The notes: generated by a model not told the origin, from the sequence alone. DNA of 64,000 nt from Chryseobacterium luteum (GCF_000737785.1 NZ_JPRO01000022.1:1-64000), one strand, 5' to 3'; shown: positions 16,773-25,932, numbered from the stretch's first letter. Program-made: numbers and translations.

Positions 16773-18237
16773 GCTTCCTGATCTTCTCAATCGCATTCTT
16801 CATCCCCAGGTTAAAATGTTCCTTTTCCAGTCGGACCGGTGGTGCCTGCCTTACTTCACAGTCCGGAATACTGCATGATTCGCAGGTCACTCCTACATTG
16901 ATCGTTTTTAGAGTTGGGGATTTTACAAAACCGATCTTTTTAATGGTTGATGTATTTAATAAAATGCCCAGGCAGTAGCTTCTGTTGCTCCCGTCAGAAA
17001 ATGGATTTTTCTGTGATGTTGAAATAACAAGATAGCTTACTCCCTGATCCTTATAATGGGAGATCTGAGCATCCGTAAGAGTTTCATTTTCCTTTAAATG
17101 ATGCAGGTTCTTTACCGCGATCCATCTCCGGCAGTAATGTTCGTTCATAGCATTTGCATGAGGTGCCTGCTGATGGTTCAGGTGAAGCTCCTTTAAAATC
17201 TGGATCTTATCCGAATTCTTTTTCTTCACTAAACACAGGTAAAACAGGTCTTTAATACCCAATTCCGAGGAAAGTAAATTCGTAAGCCTGTAATAAAAAG
17301 TTTCAGGAGAGTCAGTAAAACTTTCGATCAGTTCCTCAAAGCTTTTCGGTTCCCAGGTATGCTGAAGGAGAAATTCCGTGGTTTTTTCAAGAGTCTGCTC
17401 TTTAGAGATCAGTAAAGCTCCGGCAAAATAGGACGCATAAAAGTTGTTCAGGATCTCTTCAAAACTACCGAAATCCAGCCAGGAATAAGTGTTTGGGCGG
17501 ATTTTCAGTTCCAGAACATTGAATCCTATTTCCTTGGCCAGAATAAAGGTTCTTTGATCTTTTTCAAGTTTCCGGTTCAAAAGCAGAAGCTTCTGTTCAG
17601 GAATAAAAAGAGAACGCAGATTATCCAGCGTGCCGAACTGTTCAAAATCTTCAGATCTTATGCTGTATTTGAATTTTTCAGTAAGAATACTTTCCAAAAC
17701 AGAAGCTCTCAGGTCTTTGCTGATATTCAATCCGTTTTCCTTAATGAATTTTGCTGTTTTATCCTCTATTTCAGGAAAATAATTGTCATAAAGCTCCTGG
17801 AAAGACCTGAGGACGGCAAAATAAAAACGTTCCTTTCCCAAATTATAATTCTGCGAAATCTCAATCAGGGCATTGATGAAAGCGGTTACCTTTTTTGGGG
17901 CATCACTGATGATGCTGATAAGATTGTTTTTGCTGATGCCGAAAAGATCCAGAGGCACTTCTTTGAAAAAATCCGATTGCAGGATCTCGTTGAAAGGAGC
18001 CAGGCTTTTATCAAGTTTAGTGGAGACCAGTTCATCAAAAGTGCAGCTCAATGATTCCGAAAGCTGGATGATTTTATCATGCTTCGGATATTTCTTTCCG
18101 TTTTCAATTTCATTTAAATAAGATTTAGACAGTCCCGTTTTTACAGCAAGATCCTGCAGAGACCAGTTTTTCTTTTGTCTCTGCTGTTTCAGCTTTAATC
18201 CGAAGACCGTTTTGATAAAATCACTTTCTGAATTCAT
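16753..18237 (-). CDS. XRE-family acyl-CoA-type metabolic regulator (ScfR/RamB-like)
   Basis: About 494 residues. An N-terminal Xre helix-turn-helix (residues about 10-65: LKLKQQRQKKNWSLQDLAVK then TGLSKSYLNEIENGKKYP) is followed by an IrrE-like region and a C-terminal domain with VGVTCESCSIPDCEVRQAPP. This is the layout of the RamB/ScfR regulators of acetate and short-chain fatty acid metabolism. It is divergent from aceB-aceA, so control of the glyoxylate shunt is likely. The ATG at 18237 is preferred because it directly follows a TATATTTG box. The last residues (QLIVDS) and the stop are encoded by the heptanucleotide repeat. Confidence 0.87.
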   Translation of the reverse strand: MNSESDFIKTVFGLKLKQQRQKKNWSLQDLAVKTGLSKSYLNEIENGKKYPKHDKIIQLSESLSCTFDELVSTKLDKSLAPFNEILQSDFFKEVPLDLFGISKNNLISIISDAPKKVTAFINALIEISQNYNLGKERFYFAVLRSFQELYDNYFPEIEDKTAKFIKENGLNISKDLRASVLESILTEKFKYSIRSEDFEQFGTLDNLRSLFIPEQKLLLLNRKLEKDQRTFILAKEIGFNVLELKIRPNTYSWLDFGSFEEILNNFYASYFAGALLISKEQTLEKTTEFLLQHTWEPKSFEELIESFTDSPETFYYRLTNLLSSELGIKDLFYLCLVKKKNSDKIQILKELHLNHQQAPHANAMNEHYCRRWIAVKNLHHLKENETLTDAQISHYKDQGVSYLVISTSQKNPFSDGSNRSYCLGILLNTSTIKKIGFVKSPTLKTINVGVTCESCSIPDCEVRQAPPVRLEKEHFNLGMKNAIEKIRKQLIVDS

Positions 18238-18240
18238 AAT

Positions 18241-18248
18241 CAAATATA
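18241..18248 (-). promoter_or_regulatory. -7 box of the ScfR-like regulator gene
   Basis: Minus strand TATATTTG followed by ATT and the ATG of the regulator, suggesting a leaderless or nearly leaderless mRNA. Confidence 0.5.
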
Positions 18249-18290
18249 GAAAAAGGAATGCGATTATCCGCATAATAAATTTTAAAAATA

Positions 18291-18334
18291 ATTAGCGAAC
18301 GTTCGCTAATTGTGAATATTTTTATTTATGTTTG
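18291..18334 (+). promoter_or_regulatory. Perfect 20-bp palindrome and aceB -7 box
   Basis: ATTAGCGAACGTTCGCTAAT (18291-18310) is a perfect palindrome in the divergent region between the regulator and aceB. TATGTTTG (18327-18334) is the aceB -7 box, 16 bases downstream, so the palindrome covers the -33 region. It is the obvious candidate operator for the adjacent regulator. Confidence 0.7.
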
Positions 18335-18362
18335 TAATGTCAAATCACAAAATCAACAGGTT

Positions 18363-19940
18363 ATGGAAACCAGTATTCAATTGAAAATAAAAGCTCACAA
18401 GCAGTTTGGAGAGGTTTTTACTCCGGAGCTAACCGATTTTTTAGTTGCACTTCATCAGAATTTCAACCAAAAAAGACGGTCGCTTTTAGAAGAAAGAAAA
18501 AAAACACAGCAACTTTTTGATTTAGGAAATCTTCCCGGATTTTTACCCGAAACCGAAGAAATCAGAAATGGAAACTGGACCTGTTCACCACTTCCTCCAG
18601 ATCTTTTAGACAGAAGAGTAGAAATTACAGGACCGGTAGACCGGAAAATGATCATCAATGCATTGAATTCCGTAGCTTCTGCTTTTATGGCTGATTTTGA
18701 AGACAGCAGTTCGCCAACCTGGGAAAACTGTATTCAGGGACAGATTAATCTTGCGGATGCCGTACGTCGTACTATAGATTTTACTGCTGAAAATGGAAAA
18801 TCCTATCAGCTTCATGAAAAAACGGCCGTTCTTCAGGTGCGTCCGAGAGGGCTGCATTTGCCGGAAAAACATATCGAGATTAATGGTGAGGAAGCATCAG
18901 GTTCACTAACCGATTTTGGAATTTACTTTTTTTCTAACGCTGAACAACTGTTGAAAAACGGAAGCGGCCCTTATTTTTACCTGCCAAAATTAGAACATTA
19001 TAAAGAAGCCCGCTGGTGGAATGATGTTTTCATTTTTGCCCAGAATTATCTGGGGATTCCTGAAGGGACAGTCAAAGCAACTGTTTTAATTGAAACGATT
19101 ACAGCTTCATTTCAGATCGATGAAATTTTATTTGAATTAAAACACCACAGTGCCGGACTGAATTGCGGAAGATGGGATTATATTTTTTCATTCATCAAAA
19201 AATTCAGAAACCTTCCCGGATTTATGGTTCCGGACAGAGATCAGGTAACAATGACTTCGCCTTTTATGAGCGCTTATTCAAAAAGAGTGATTGAGATCTG
19301 TCATAAAAGAAACGTTCATGCTATAGGAGGAATGGCCGCACAGATCCCTGTAAAAAATGATGATAAAGCCAACGAAGCCGCTTTTGAAAAAGTAAGAAAA
19401 GATAAAGAACGTGAAGCGAAAAACGGTCACGACGGAACCTGGGTGGCGCACCCGGCTTTAGTCTCCATCGCAAAAGAGATTTTCGACCGGTATATGCCTT
19501 CACAGAACCAGATCGGTAAAAAATTGGAATACCATATCAAAGAAGCAGATCTGCTGGAAGTTCCACAAGGCCAGATCACCGAAAAAGGAGTCAGAAAAAA
19601 TATCAATGTAGGTATTCTCTATCTGGAAAGCTGGTTGATGGGAGTTGGGGCAGCAGCTATTTACAATCTTATGGAAGATGCCGCCACAGCTGAAATTTCC
19701 AGAACACAGCTATGGCAATGGCTGAAAAACGATGCTAAACTGGACAGCGGTCTTACATTAACCCGTGAAATAATCCTTCAGTGGGAAGCTGAAGAAATAG
19801 AAAATATTAAAAAATATGTAGGTGAACAACGCTTTAAAAACGGAAAGTTTAATCTTGCGAAAGAGCTTTTCAATGAACTGGTATTCTCAGAAAAATTTGA
19901 AGAATTCCTGACCTTGAAAGCATATCCGTTTATTGAGTGA
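18363..19940 (+). CDS. aceB: Malate synthase A
   Basis: About 525 residues from ATG 18363. The enzyme condenses glyoxylate and acetyl-CoA to malate in the glyoxylate shunt (cytosol). Family segments seen are ADFEDSSSPTWENCIQGQIN, VLQVRPRGLHLPEKH, ATVLIETITASFQIDEILFE with the catalytic-site Glu, and VGILYLESWLMGVGAAAIYN. An ATG at 18312 lies upstream of the predicted transcription start, so the shorter frame is used. aceA follows 223 bases downstream on the same strand, separated by purine/pyrimidine-biased repeats. Confidence 0.96.
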   Translation: METSIQLKIKAHKQFGEVFTPELTDFLVALHQNFNQKRRSLLEERKKTQQLFDLGNLPGFLPETEEIRNGNWTCSPLPPDLLDRRVEITGPVDRKMIINALNSVASAFMADFEDSSSPTWENCIQGQINLADAVRRTIDFTAENGKSYQLHEKTAVLQVRPRGLHLPEKHIEINGEEASGSLTDFGIYFFSNAEQLLKNGSGPYFYLPKLEHYKEARWWNDVFIFAQNYLGIPEGTVKATVLIETITASFQIDEILFELKHHSAGLNCGRWDYIFSFIKKFRNLPGFMVPDRDQVTMTSPFMSAYSKRVIEICHKRNVHAIGGMAAQIPVKNDDKANEAAFEKVRKDKEREAKNGHDGTWVAHPALVSIAKEIFDRYMPSQNQIGKKLEYHIKEADLLEVPQGQITEKGVRKNINVGILYLESWLMGVGAAAIYNLMEDAATAEISRTQLWQWLKNDAKLDSGLTLTREIILQWEAEEIENIKKYVGEQRFKNGKFNLAKELFNELVFSEKFEEFLTLKAYPFIE

Positions 19941-20135
19941 GAGTGTTCTAGAGTGGGAGAGTTTTAGAGTGGGAGGGTTGTAGGGTAGGCGTGTTTGGAT
20001 GTAGGAGAAGTGCTGGTAAAAAGCAAGAAGATTCTTATACTAAAACAATTTAGCTCATAACTCATACAACTCTAAAACACTTTCCCACTCTCAAACTCTC
20101 AAACTCTCAAACTCTCAAACCCTCAAACCCCTGAT
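19941..20135. repeat. Inverted pair of simple-sequence repeats between aceB and aceA
   Basis: 19940-19990 consists of agagtgggag and agagttttagagtgggaggg-like units. 20060-20135 consists of ctctaaaacactttcccact followed by four ctcaaact units and ccctcaaaccc. The two halves are nearly complementary, so the aceB-aceA transcript could form a long stem with a loop of about 80 bases. Confidence 0.75.
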
Positions 20136-20163
20136 CCCTAATAAACAATAAATCCAAAATATT

Positions 20164-21444
20164 ATGAAAACAACACAAGAACAGATCCGTGCCATAGAAC
20201 AGGATTGGCTGAACAATCCCCGCTGGACCGGAGTAAAAAGACCATATACTGCTGAAGAAGTACTGAAGCTTCGCGGTTCTTACAAAATTGACTATACCAT
20301 TGCGACAGAAATGTCCAGAAAATTCTGGGATAAACTGAATAGCCAGGATTACGTAGCCGGACTTGGTGCTTTAACAGGAAACCAGGCGGTTCAGGAAGTG
20401 GATGCAGGGCTGGAAGCGATCTACCTTTCAGGATGGCAGGTGGCAGCAGATGCCAATCTTTCCGGGGAAATGTATCCGGACCAGTCATTATATCCTGCCA
20501 ATTCAGTGCCTTCTGTGGTGAAGAAGATCAATAATGCTTTACTGAGAGCGGATCAGATCCAGTCGGTGAGCGGAAACGGAAACAAAGAATATTTAGTTCC
20601 TATCATTGCGGATGCTGAAGCCGGATTCGGTGGCAACCTGAACGCTTTTGAGCTGATGAAGCAGATGATCGAAGCGGGAGCAGCGGCCGTTCATTTTGAA
20701 GACCAGCTTTCTTCTGCAAAAAAATGTGGGCATCTGGGAGGAAAAGTTTTGGTTCCTACCCAGGAAGCGATTAATAAACTGGTGGCGGCACGTCTGGCCT
20801 CAGATGTATTGGGGGTTCCAAGTATTATTATTGCAAGAACAGATGCGGATGCAGCAGATCTTCTGACTTCAGATATTGATGACAGAGATAAAAAATTTGT
20901 GACCGGAGAAAGAACCTCGGAAGGTTTTTATGTGGTAAACAATGGGGTAGAGCAAGGCATAGACCGCGGTCTTTCATACGCTCCGTATGCAGACCTGATC
21001 TGGATGGAAACTTCCAATCCTGATCTGGAGCAGGCTAGAAAATTTGCAGAAGGAATTCATGCTCAGTTTCCGGGAAAAATGCTGGCTTACAACTGTTCAC
21101 CGTCATTCAACTGGGCGGCCAGATTGAGTGTGGAAGAAATGGGTAATTTCCGTGAAGAGCTTGCTAAAATGGGGTATAAATTCCAGTTTATTACACTTGC
21201 AGGTTTCCATGCGCTGAATACCGCAATGTTTGAACTTGCTTTAGCGTACAAAGAAAGAGGAATGGCTGGATATTCCGAACTTCAGGAACGTGAGTTTGCT
21301 TTGCAGCAGAAAGGATTCAGAGCGGTAAAACACCAGTCTTTTGTGGGGACCGGGTACTTTGATGAGGTTCAGAATGTAGTCACTGGCGGTTCTTCTGCAA
21401 CAGTAGCGATGAAAGATTCTACGGAAACGGCACAGTTTCATTGA
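20164..21444 (+). CDS. aceA: Isocitrate lyase
   Basis: A 426-residue enzyme cleaving isocitrate to glyoxylate and succinate, the first step of the glyoxylate shunt. The catalytic loop AKKCGHLGGKV (Cys188) is intact, as are WQVAADANLSGEMYPDQSLY near residue 91 and the Mg-binding IIADAEAGFGG. Length is normal for the class. Together with aceB and the divergent regulator it forms a complete shunt cassette for growth on acetate or fatty acids. Confidence 0.97.
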   Translation: MKTTQEQIRAIEQDWLNNPRWTGVKRPYTAEEVLKLRGSYKIDYTIATEMSRKFWDKLNSQDYVAGLGALTGNQAVQEVDAGLEAIYLSGWQVAADANLSGEMYPDQSLYPANSVPSVVKKINNALLRADQIQSVSGNGNKEYLVPIIADAEAGFGGNLNAFELMKQMIEAGAAAVHFEDQLSSAKKCGHLGGKVLVPTQEAINKLVAARLASDVLGVPSIIIARTDADAADLLTSDIDDRDKKFVTGERTSEGFYVVNNGVEQGIDRGLSYAPYADLIWMETSNPDLEQARKFAEGIHAQFPGKMLAYNCSPSFNWAARLSVEEMGNFREELAKMGYKFQFITLAGFHALNTAMFELALAYKERGMAGYSELQEREFALQQKGFRAVKHQSFVGTGYFDEVQNVVTGGSSATVAMKDSTETAQFH

Positions 21445-21478
21445 TCATTTTCCATATTATATAAAATTGTAAGATGTG

Positions 21479-21506
21479 AACCTTCTCAGTTTTGGGAAGG
21501 TTTTTT
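21479..21506 (+). terminator. Intrinsic terminator after aceA
   Basis: Stem aaccttc (21479-21485) with gaaggtt (21496-21502) followed by T residues. Confidence 0.8.
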
Positions 21507-21570
21507 GATCGAAATTAGAATTAAAAATTTAAAGTTTATATATTTGATTAGTAATGAAGAAGAAATAAGA

Positions 21571-21957
21571 ATGGATTTAATGTATCAAAAAGAAATACGG
21601 GTAACCGAAGCGCATATAGACCAAAATAAGCATGTCAATAATGTGCAGTATGTGCATTGGGTAGAAGAAATTGCCGGTGAACATTGGGATTCCTTAAAGC
21701 ATAAAACAGAGTTTGCTGAATTTGCATGGATACTTGTCGATCACCATATTCAGTACAAAAAACAGGTGTTTTTAAATGATGTGATCACCATTAAAACCTA
21801 TCCGAAAGCTCCGGAAGGTATAAAACAGCCCAGGAAAGTTGAATTCTACTGCAACGATAAACTTGTTGTGGATTCAGATACGCTTTGGGTTCTTGTGGAT
21901 ATGAAAACCCAAAAGATAAAAAGGCTGGAAAGTAACTGGCTGGATAGCATTAAATAA
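21571..21957 (+). CDS. Acyl-CoA thioesterase (4HBT hot-dog fold)
   Basis: About 128 residues from ATG 21571. The catalytic stretch EAHIDQNKHVNNVQYVHWVE is typical of 4-hydroxybenzoyl-CoA-type thioesterases, with the Asp in the usual position. It hydrolyses acyl-CoA or acyl-ACP, with unknown chain preference. A longer frame begins at TTG 21505, but the -7 box TATATTTG (21539-21546) lies inside that extension, so the ATG is preferred. Its position after the glyoxylate genes fits fatty-acid metabolism, but it has its own promoter. Confidence 0.88.
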   Translation: MDLMYQKEIRVTEAHIDQNKHVNNVQYVHWVEEIAGEHWDSLKHKTEFAEFAWILVDHHIQYKKQVFLNDVITIKTYPKAPEGIKQPRKVEFYCNDKLVVDSDTLWVLVDMKTQKIKRLESNWLDSIK

Positions 21958-21963
21958 TGATCA

Positions 21964-23421
21964 TCACAATTTGTAAGCTTGTATCCCTTTATTTTGATTA
22001 AATGCTTCTGAATCTTCAGTGAAGTCCGAACGGTATAATTCTTCTAGTTCCTTTATATTTAGCTTTTTCAGGATATTTCCCTGTAAATCCAGAATATACC
22101 ATTCTCCTCCCGTTACCACATGTTCATCATAGTCTACCTCAGGTTTTTTCCATTCACTGTATTCATGATATAAATCGAACCGGTATACGTCTCCGTTTTT
22201 GTTGGCCAGGTATAAATTTTCGTTGAGTTCTTCGATCCATTCGTATTCAAATGGGATAAGGATTTCGGATTGCAGGTTAATAATTCCCCATTTTCCGTTT
22301 TCCAGTTTCTTTCCATAGCTGGTGTACAGGTCCGGATTATGAGAGGTGATTTTTGTGCCGATCAGCTCTTCAAAATTGTCAACATAATTCCATGAGAAAT
22401 CACCTTTGAATGCTCTGAATTTTGTTTGATCATAAGTCCAGTCCAGATAATCATAGCCAGGTTCTGTTTCAATAGCCTGATGATTTAAAATTCCCCATTT
22501 TTTATGAACATCAAAAAACCTGATAAGTGAGTTTTTCTGATCCACAGTCTGTCCTTCTGCAAGCTTTATTTTAGATTTATCTCTGAAAGAATGAAGGAAA
22601 ATGTCATTTTCATAAGGCGTGATGGCAGAGTCTAAAGAATCGCTCACGAATATTTTTTGATAAATTCCATCAATTAAAGGCTCATTCCGATGGTTGACTA
22701 AACTAAAACCATCCTCTTTTTCAATAGTATATAAAGTGTGAGAATGAATTTTTTCAGCATACGGTACGCTGATCTCTGTAAAACTGTTGTCCTGTTCATT
22801 AAAAGCGATCGTTGGGATGCCATTGGGGAGATAACCCTTTTCCTCTTTTATAAACCGCCCTTTGGTGTCAAAATAAAAAAGTCTTCGTGTAAAGTTATTC
22901 AAATCTTCTTCATTGTCCGGAAACATGGAACAGCAAAATACACTGAAATCCTTATAATATTTTACTTCGTTAAAAAATGGAAGAATCAGGATGCTCTTAT
23001 TTTTAGAATCCATAACACCTGTCAGATGATGATATGTTTTGGCGAAAAGTTCGTCGTAAGATTTGGAAATCAGGTTGATATCAAAGTTGACCTGATACAA
23101 TGAATCAGCATACTCCGGCAAGACCGAAAAAGGATGTTCTCTATTTTTAAAATAAAGAGCCTGTAAATCATTTTTAACCGTTACAGGGTAGACTGCTGAA
23201 AAATTATCGCTTCTGTGATCCTCAACGGATACGCTTTTCAGATATTCGCAGAAATCCAGATCCAGAATAAATTTGTAATCAAACCACTTCTCAAGCTTTG
23301 CTTTTTCCTCTTCCTGAATTTCTTTATCAGAATAGACATGATCTTTACCAAGGTAATTTCTTATAAAGTTATGCCCTTTTTTAAACTCCGGATCCTTTTT
23401 ATCATTGCCCATATTTCTCAT
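21964..23421 (-). CDS. WG-repeat protein
   Basis: A 485-residue protein without signal peptide. The middle and C-terminal parts contain degenerate WG (KWG...) repeats, for example KKWGILNHQAIETEPGYDYL and GKWGIINLQSEILIPFEYEW. WG repeats form beta structures of unknown role in many Bacteroidetes. The N-terminal 60 residues are charged and rich in Lys/Glu. The minus-strand -7 box TAGCTTTG (23436-23429) is 7 bases before the ATG. It converges with the thioesterase gene (6-base gap) and is divergent from queD. Confidence 0.8.
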   Translation of the reverse strand: MRNMGNDKKDPEFKKGHNFIRNYLGKDHVYSDKEIQEEEKAKLEKWFDYKFILDLDFCEYLKSVSVEDHRSDNFSAVYPVTVKNDLQALYFKNREHPFSVLPEYADSLYQVNFDINLISKSYDELFAKTYHHLTGVMDSKNKSILILPFFNEVKYYKDFSVFCCSMFPDNEEDLNNFTRRLFYFDTKGRFIKEEKGYLPNGIPTIAFNEQDNSFTEISVPYAEKIHSHTLYTIEKEDGFSLVNHRNEPLIDGIYQKIFVSDSLDSAITPYENDIFLHSFRDKSKIKLAEGQTVDQKNSLIRFFDVHKKWGILNHQAIETEPGYDYLDWTYDQTKFRAFKGDFSWNYVDNFEELIGTKITSHNPDLYTSYGKKLENGKWGIINLQSEILIPFEYEWIEELNENLYLANKNGDVYRFDLYHEYSEWKKPEVDYDEHVVTGGEWYILDLQGNILKKLNIKELEELYRSDFTEDSEAFNQNKGIQAYKL

Positions 23422-23428
23422 TTTAAAT

Positions 23429-23470
23429 CAAAGCTAAAATAATTAATTTCAAACTTAAGCCTTATCTTTG
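23429..23470. promoter_or_regulatory. Divergent -7 boxes for the WG-repeat gene and queD
   Basis: TAGCTTTG on the minus strand (23436-23429) and TATCTTTG on the plus strand (23463-23470). queD's ATG begins four bases after its box (TATCTTTG-CATT-ATG), pointing to a leaderless queD transcript. Confidence 0.55.
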
Positions 23471-23474
23471 CATT

Positions 23475-23921
23475 ATGATACGTATTACAAAAATTTTCAC
23501 ATTCGAAACAGCCCATGTGCTGTACAACTATGATGGGAAATGTAAAAATATGCACGGGCATTCCTATAAACTGTTTGTAACGGTAAAAGGAAAAGTGATT
23601 AATGATTTGGGGAATCCCAAAAACGGGATGGTAGTGGATTTCGGAGATATTAAAAGTATCGTAAAATCTGAGATTGTGGATCTTTGGGATCACGCAGTGC
23701 TTGTTAATGCATTGTCTCCGCATAAAGAACTGGGCGAAGATCTTGAAAATAAAGGACATAAAGTGATTTACTGCAGCTTTCAGCCTACCTGCGAAAATAT
23801 GCTCTATGCCATTGCTGCAAAAATAAAATCAAAACTTCCGGCTGAGGTTTCCCTGGCCTATCTTAAGCTTCACGAAACAGAGAACTCTTATGGAGAATGG
23901 TTCGCAGAAGATAATAAGTAA
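23475..23921 (+). CDS. queD: 6-carboxytetrahydropterin synthase QueD
   Basis: A 148-residue protein of the 6-pyruvoyl-tetrahydropterin synthase family. The zinc ligands are His14 and the pair in NMHGHS (His27, His29), and the catalytic Cys23 is in GKCKNMHGH. Further motifs are VVDFGDIK, LWDHAVLVN and the PTCENM segment typical of the bacterial QueD branch. The product is a precursor of 7-deazaguanine (queuosine) in tRNA modification. Length is normal. The next gene, lpxH, starts 28 bases later, so the two may share a transcript. Confidence 0.93.
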   Translation: MIRITKIFTFETAHVLYNYDGKCKNMHGHSYKLFVTVKGKVINDLGNPKNGMVVDFGDIKSIVKSEIVDLWDHAVLVNALSPHKELGEDLENKGHKVIYCSFQPTCENMLYAIAAKIKSKLPAEVSLAYLKLHETENSYGEWFAEDNK

Positions 23922-23949
23922 AAGTAATTATCCATAAAAATTCAGACCG

Positions 23950-24741
23950 GTGTTAAAAACGATCATAAATTTAGAGCCTGGAAAAAAAGTGTATTTCGCT
24001 TCAGATCAGCATTTTGGCGCTCCTACCCCTAAGGAAAGCAAAGTGCGTGAGGAGAAATTTATCCGCTGGATGGACGATATCAAAGAAGATGCTCAGGTTT
24101 TGTTTTTAATGGGTGATCTTTTTGACTTCTGGCACGAATGGAAACATGTGATTCCAAAAGGATATGTACGTGTTCTCGGGAAAATAGCCGAACTGAAAGA
24201 CCGTGGAATTCATATTTATTTCTTCGTGGGAAACCACGATCTGTGGATGAAAGACTATCTGGAAGAAGAAATAGGATGCACCGTTTTTTACAGGAAGCAG
24301 TATTTTGAGATGGGCGGAAAACAGTTTCTGCTGGCTCATGGAGACGGCCTCGGACCCGGCGATAAGGGATACAAAAGAATGAAAAAGCTGTTCACAAATC
24401 CTGTGGCACAGTGGTTTTTCAAATGGCTGCATCCGGATATTGCCATGAAGATTGCTTTGTATCTTTCGCAGAAAAATAAAATGATTTCCGGAGACGAGGA
24501 TAAGGCGTTTTTAGGAGAAGATAAAGAGTTCCTGATCATCTATTCAAAAGAGAAGCTGAAGACTCAGAAAATTGATTACTTTATTTACGGTCACCGTCAT
24601 CTTCCAATGGTGCTGGAGCTTGAGCAGAAAGCTGAATATATCAATCTCGGCGACTGGATCTCCTATTTTACTTACGGAGTTTTTGAAAAAGAATTTGAAT
24701 TGAAAACCTTTGCGGACGGCACAAAAAAAAATTACCCCTAA
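23950..24741 (+). CDS. lpxH: UDP-2,3-diacylglucosamine diphosphatase LpxH-like
   Basis: A 263-residue metallophosphoesterase. Metal-binding motifs are ASDQHFG (Asp19, His21), MGDLFDFW, VGNHDLW, LLAHGDG and YGHRHLP, the complete set for the calcineurin-like fold. The length and FDFW/GNHDLW style fit the LpxH enzymes of lipid A synthesis, which cleave UDP-2,3-diacylglucosamine to lipid X at the inner membrane. The start is GTG at 23950; no ATG is close enough. A weak inverted repeat overlaps the stop codon. Confidence 0.9.
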   Translation: MLKTIINLEPGKKVYFASDQHFGAPTPKESKVREEKFIRWMDDIKEDAQVLFLMGDLFDFWHEWKHVIPKGYVRVLGKIAELKDRGIHIYFFVGNHDLWMKDYLEEEIGCTVFYRKQYFEMGGKQFLLAHGDGLGPGDKGYKRMKKLFTNPVAQWFFKWLHPDIAMKIALYLSQKNKMISGDEDKAFLGEDKEFLIIYSKEKLKTQKIDYFIYGHRHLPMVLELEQKAEYINLGDWISYFTYGVFEKEFELKTFADGTKKNYP

Positions 24742-24917
24742 GAGAGGTAATTTCCGAATGAACCAAAGCTCATTCTTGTTTTAATCCATATTCCGGGTTA
24801 ATGATTGCAAGAAGTTGACCAAAATATAATTCTTAGATTAAAAAAATATTAAAAAACAGGATTTTTATATAATTGGCTCATTATGAGTAGTTAATAGCTT
24901 AAAACAGTCTTCAGAAA

Positions 24918-25901
24918 TTGAAAAATATATTCAGCATACAGACAGAACAGGATTTCCTGAATGCATCATTGGCAGCTTTTCGTTATCAGTATGAAAATGT
25001 TGAGGTATACAGAAAGTTCGTGGACTTTCTGAAAATAAATCCTGCTGAGGTGGGTAGCCTGACAAAAATTCCCTTCCTGCCTATAGAAATGTTTAAAAAT
25101 CACCAGATTTTAGATAAAAATGCAGCAGCTGATCTGTTTTTTCAGAGTTCGGGAACCACACAGATGAATCTTTCAAAACATTTTATTGCAGATCCGGCTC
25201 TCTATGAAGAAAGTATCTATAAAAGCTTTGAGCAGTTTATAGGAAAACCGGAAGATTTTATTTTCCTGGGACTTCTTCCGAGCTATCTGGAGAAACAGAA
25301 TTCCTCACTGATCTACATGGTGGATTATCTCATGAAAAAATCTGCAAAACCTGAAAACGGCTACTTTCTTTACAATCATTCCGAGCTGTTTGAGCTTTTA
25401 AATAATTTAAAAGATAAAAAAGTGATTCTTTTCGGAGTCTCTTTTGCCCTGCTGGATTTCCTTGACACCGTTGAATCCCTTAATCTTTCCATTTCAGGAT
25501 CTCATAATCTTACAGTTATTGAAACCGGAGGAATGAAGGGAAGAAAAGAGGAAATGACAAAGGATGAGCTTTTGAAAATTCTGCAGAATGGCTTTAAAAC
25601 AGAAAAAATTTATTCAGAATATTCAATGACGGAGCTCCTTTCGCAGGCATATTCTCTCGGGAATAATGAATATAAATGTCCCGGCTGGATGAAAATAATG
25701 GTCCGGAATGCAGAAGATCCTTTTTCCTATGAGCAGGAGGGGAGAACAGGAGCCGTAAATATTATAGATCTTGCCAATATCCATTCCTGCTGTTTTATAG
25801 CAACACAGGATCTGGGTAAAACGCTTCCGGAAGATAAATTTCAGGTGCTGGGAAGAATAGACCATTCCGATATCAGGGGATGCAGCTTATTGGTTTCATA
25901 A
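24918..25901 (+). CDS. LuxE-like acyl-protein synthetase / acyltransferase
   Basis: A 327-residue protein of the LuxE/acyl-protein synthetase family, which belongs to the adenylate-forming (ANL-like) enzymes. The Ser/Thr/Gly loop FFQSSGTTQ (Ser77-Thr81) and the later EYSMTELLSQAY resemble the ATP/acyl-binding motifs of that superfamily. The start appears to be TTG at 24918; no ATG lies nearby in frame. In Bacteroidetes such stand-alone genes lack luxC/luxD and their acyl acceptor is not known. Nothing next to it points to a pathway. Confidence 0.75.
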   Translation: MKNIFSIQTEQDFLNASLAAFRYQYENVEVYRKFVDFLKINPAEVGSLTKIPFLPIEMFKNHQILDKNAAADLFFQSSGTTQMNLSKHFIADPALYEESIYKSFEQFIGKPEDFIFLGLLPSYLEKQNSSLIYMVDYLMKKSAKPENGYFLYNHSELFELLNNLKDKKVILFGVSFALLDFLDTVESLNLSISGSHNLTVIETGGMKGRKEEMTKDELLKILQNGFKTEKIYSEYSMTELLSQAYSLGNNEYKCPGWMKIMVRNAEDPFSYEQEGRTGAVNIIDLANIHSCCFIATQDLGKTLPEDKFQVLGRIDHSDIRGCSLLVS

Positions 25902-25932
25902 ACCACGATTAAACAAATAACAACTTCTTACA

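Noticed and set aside
18312..18362. Upstream ATG extending malate synthase by 17 residues
   Set aside because: The -7 box (18327-18334) lies inside that extension, so the mRNA would start downstream of this ATG.
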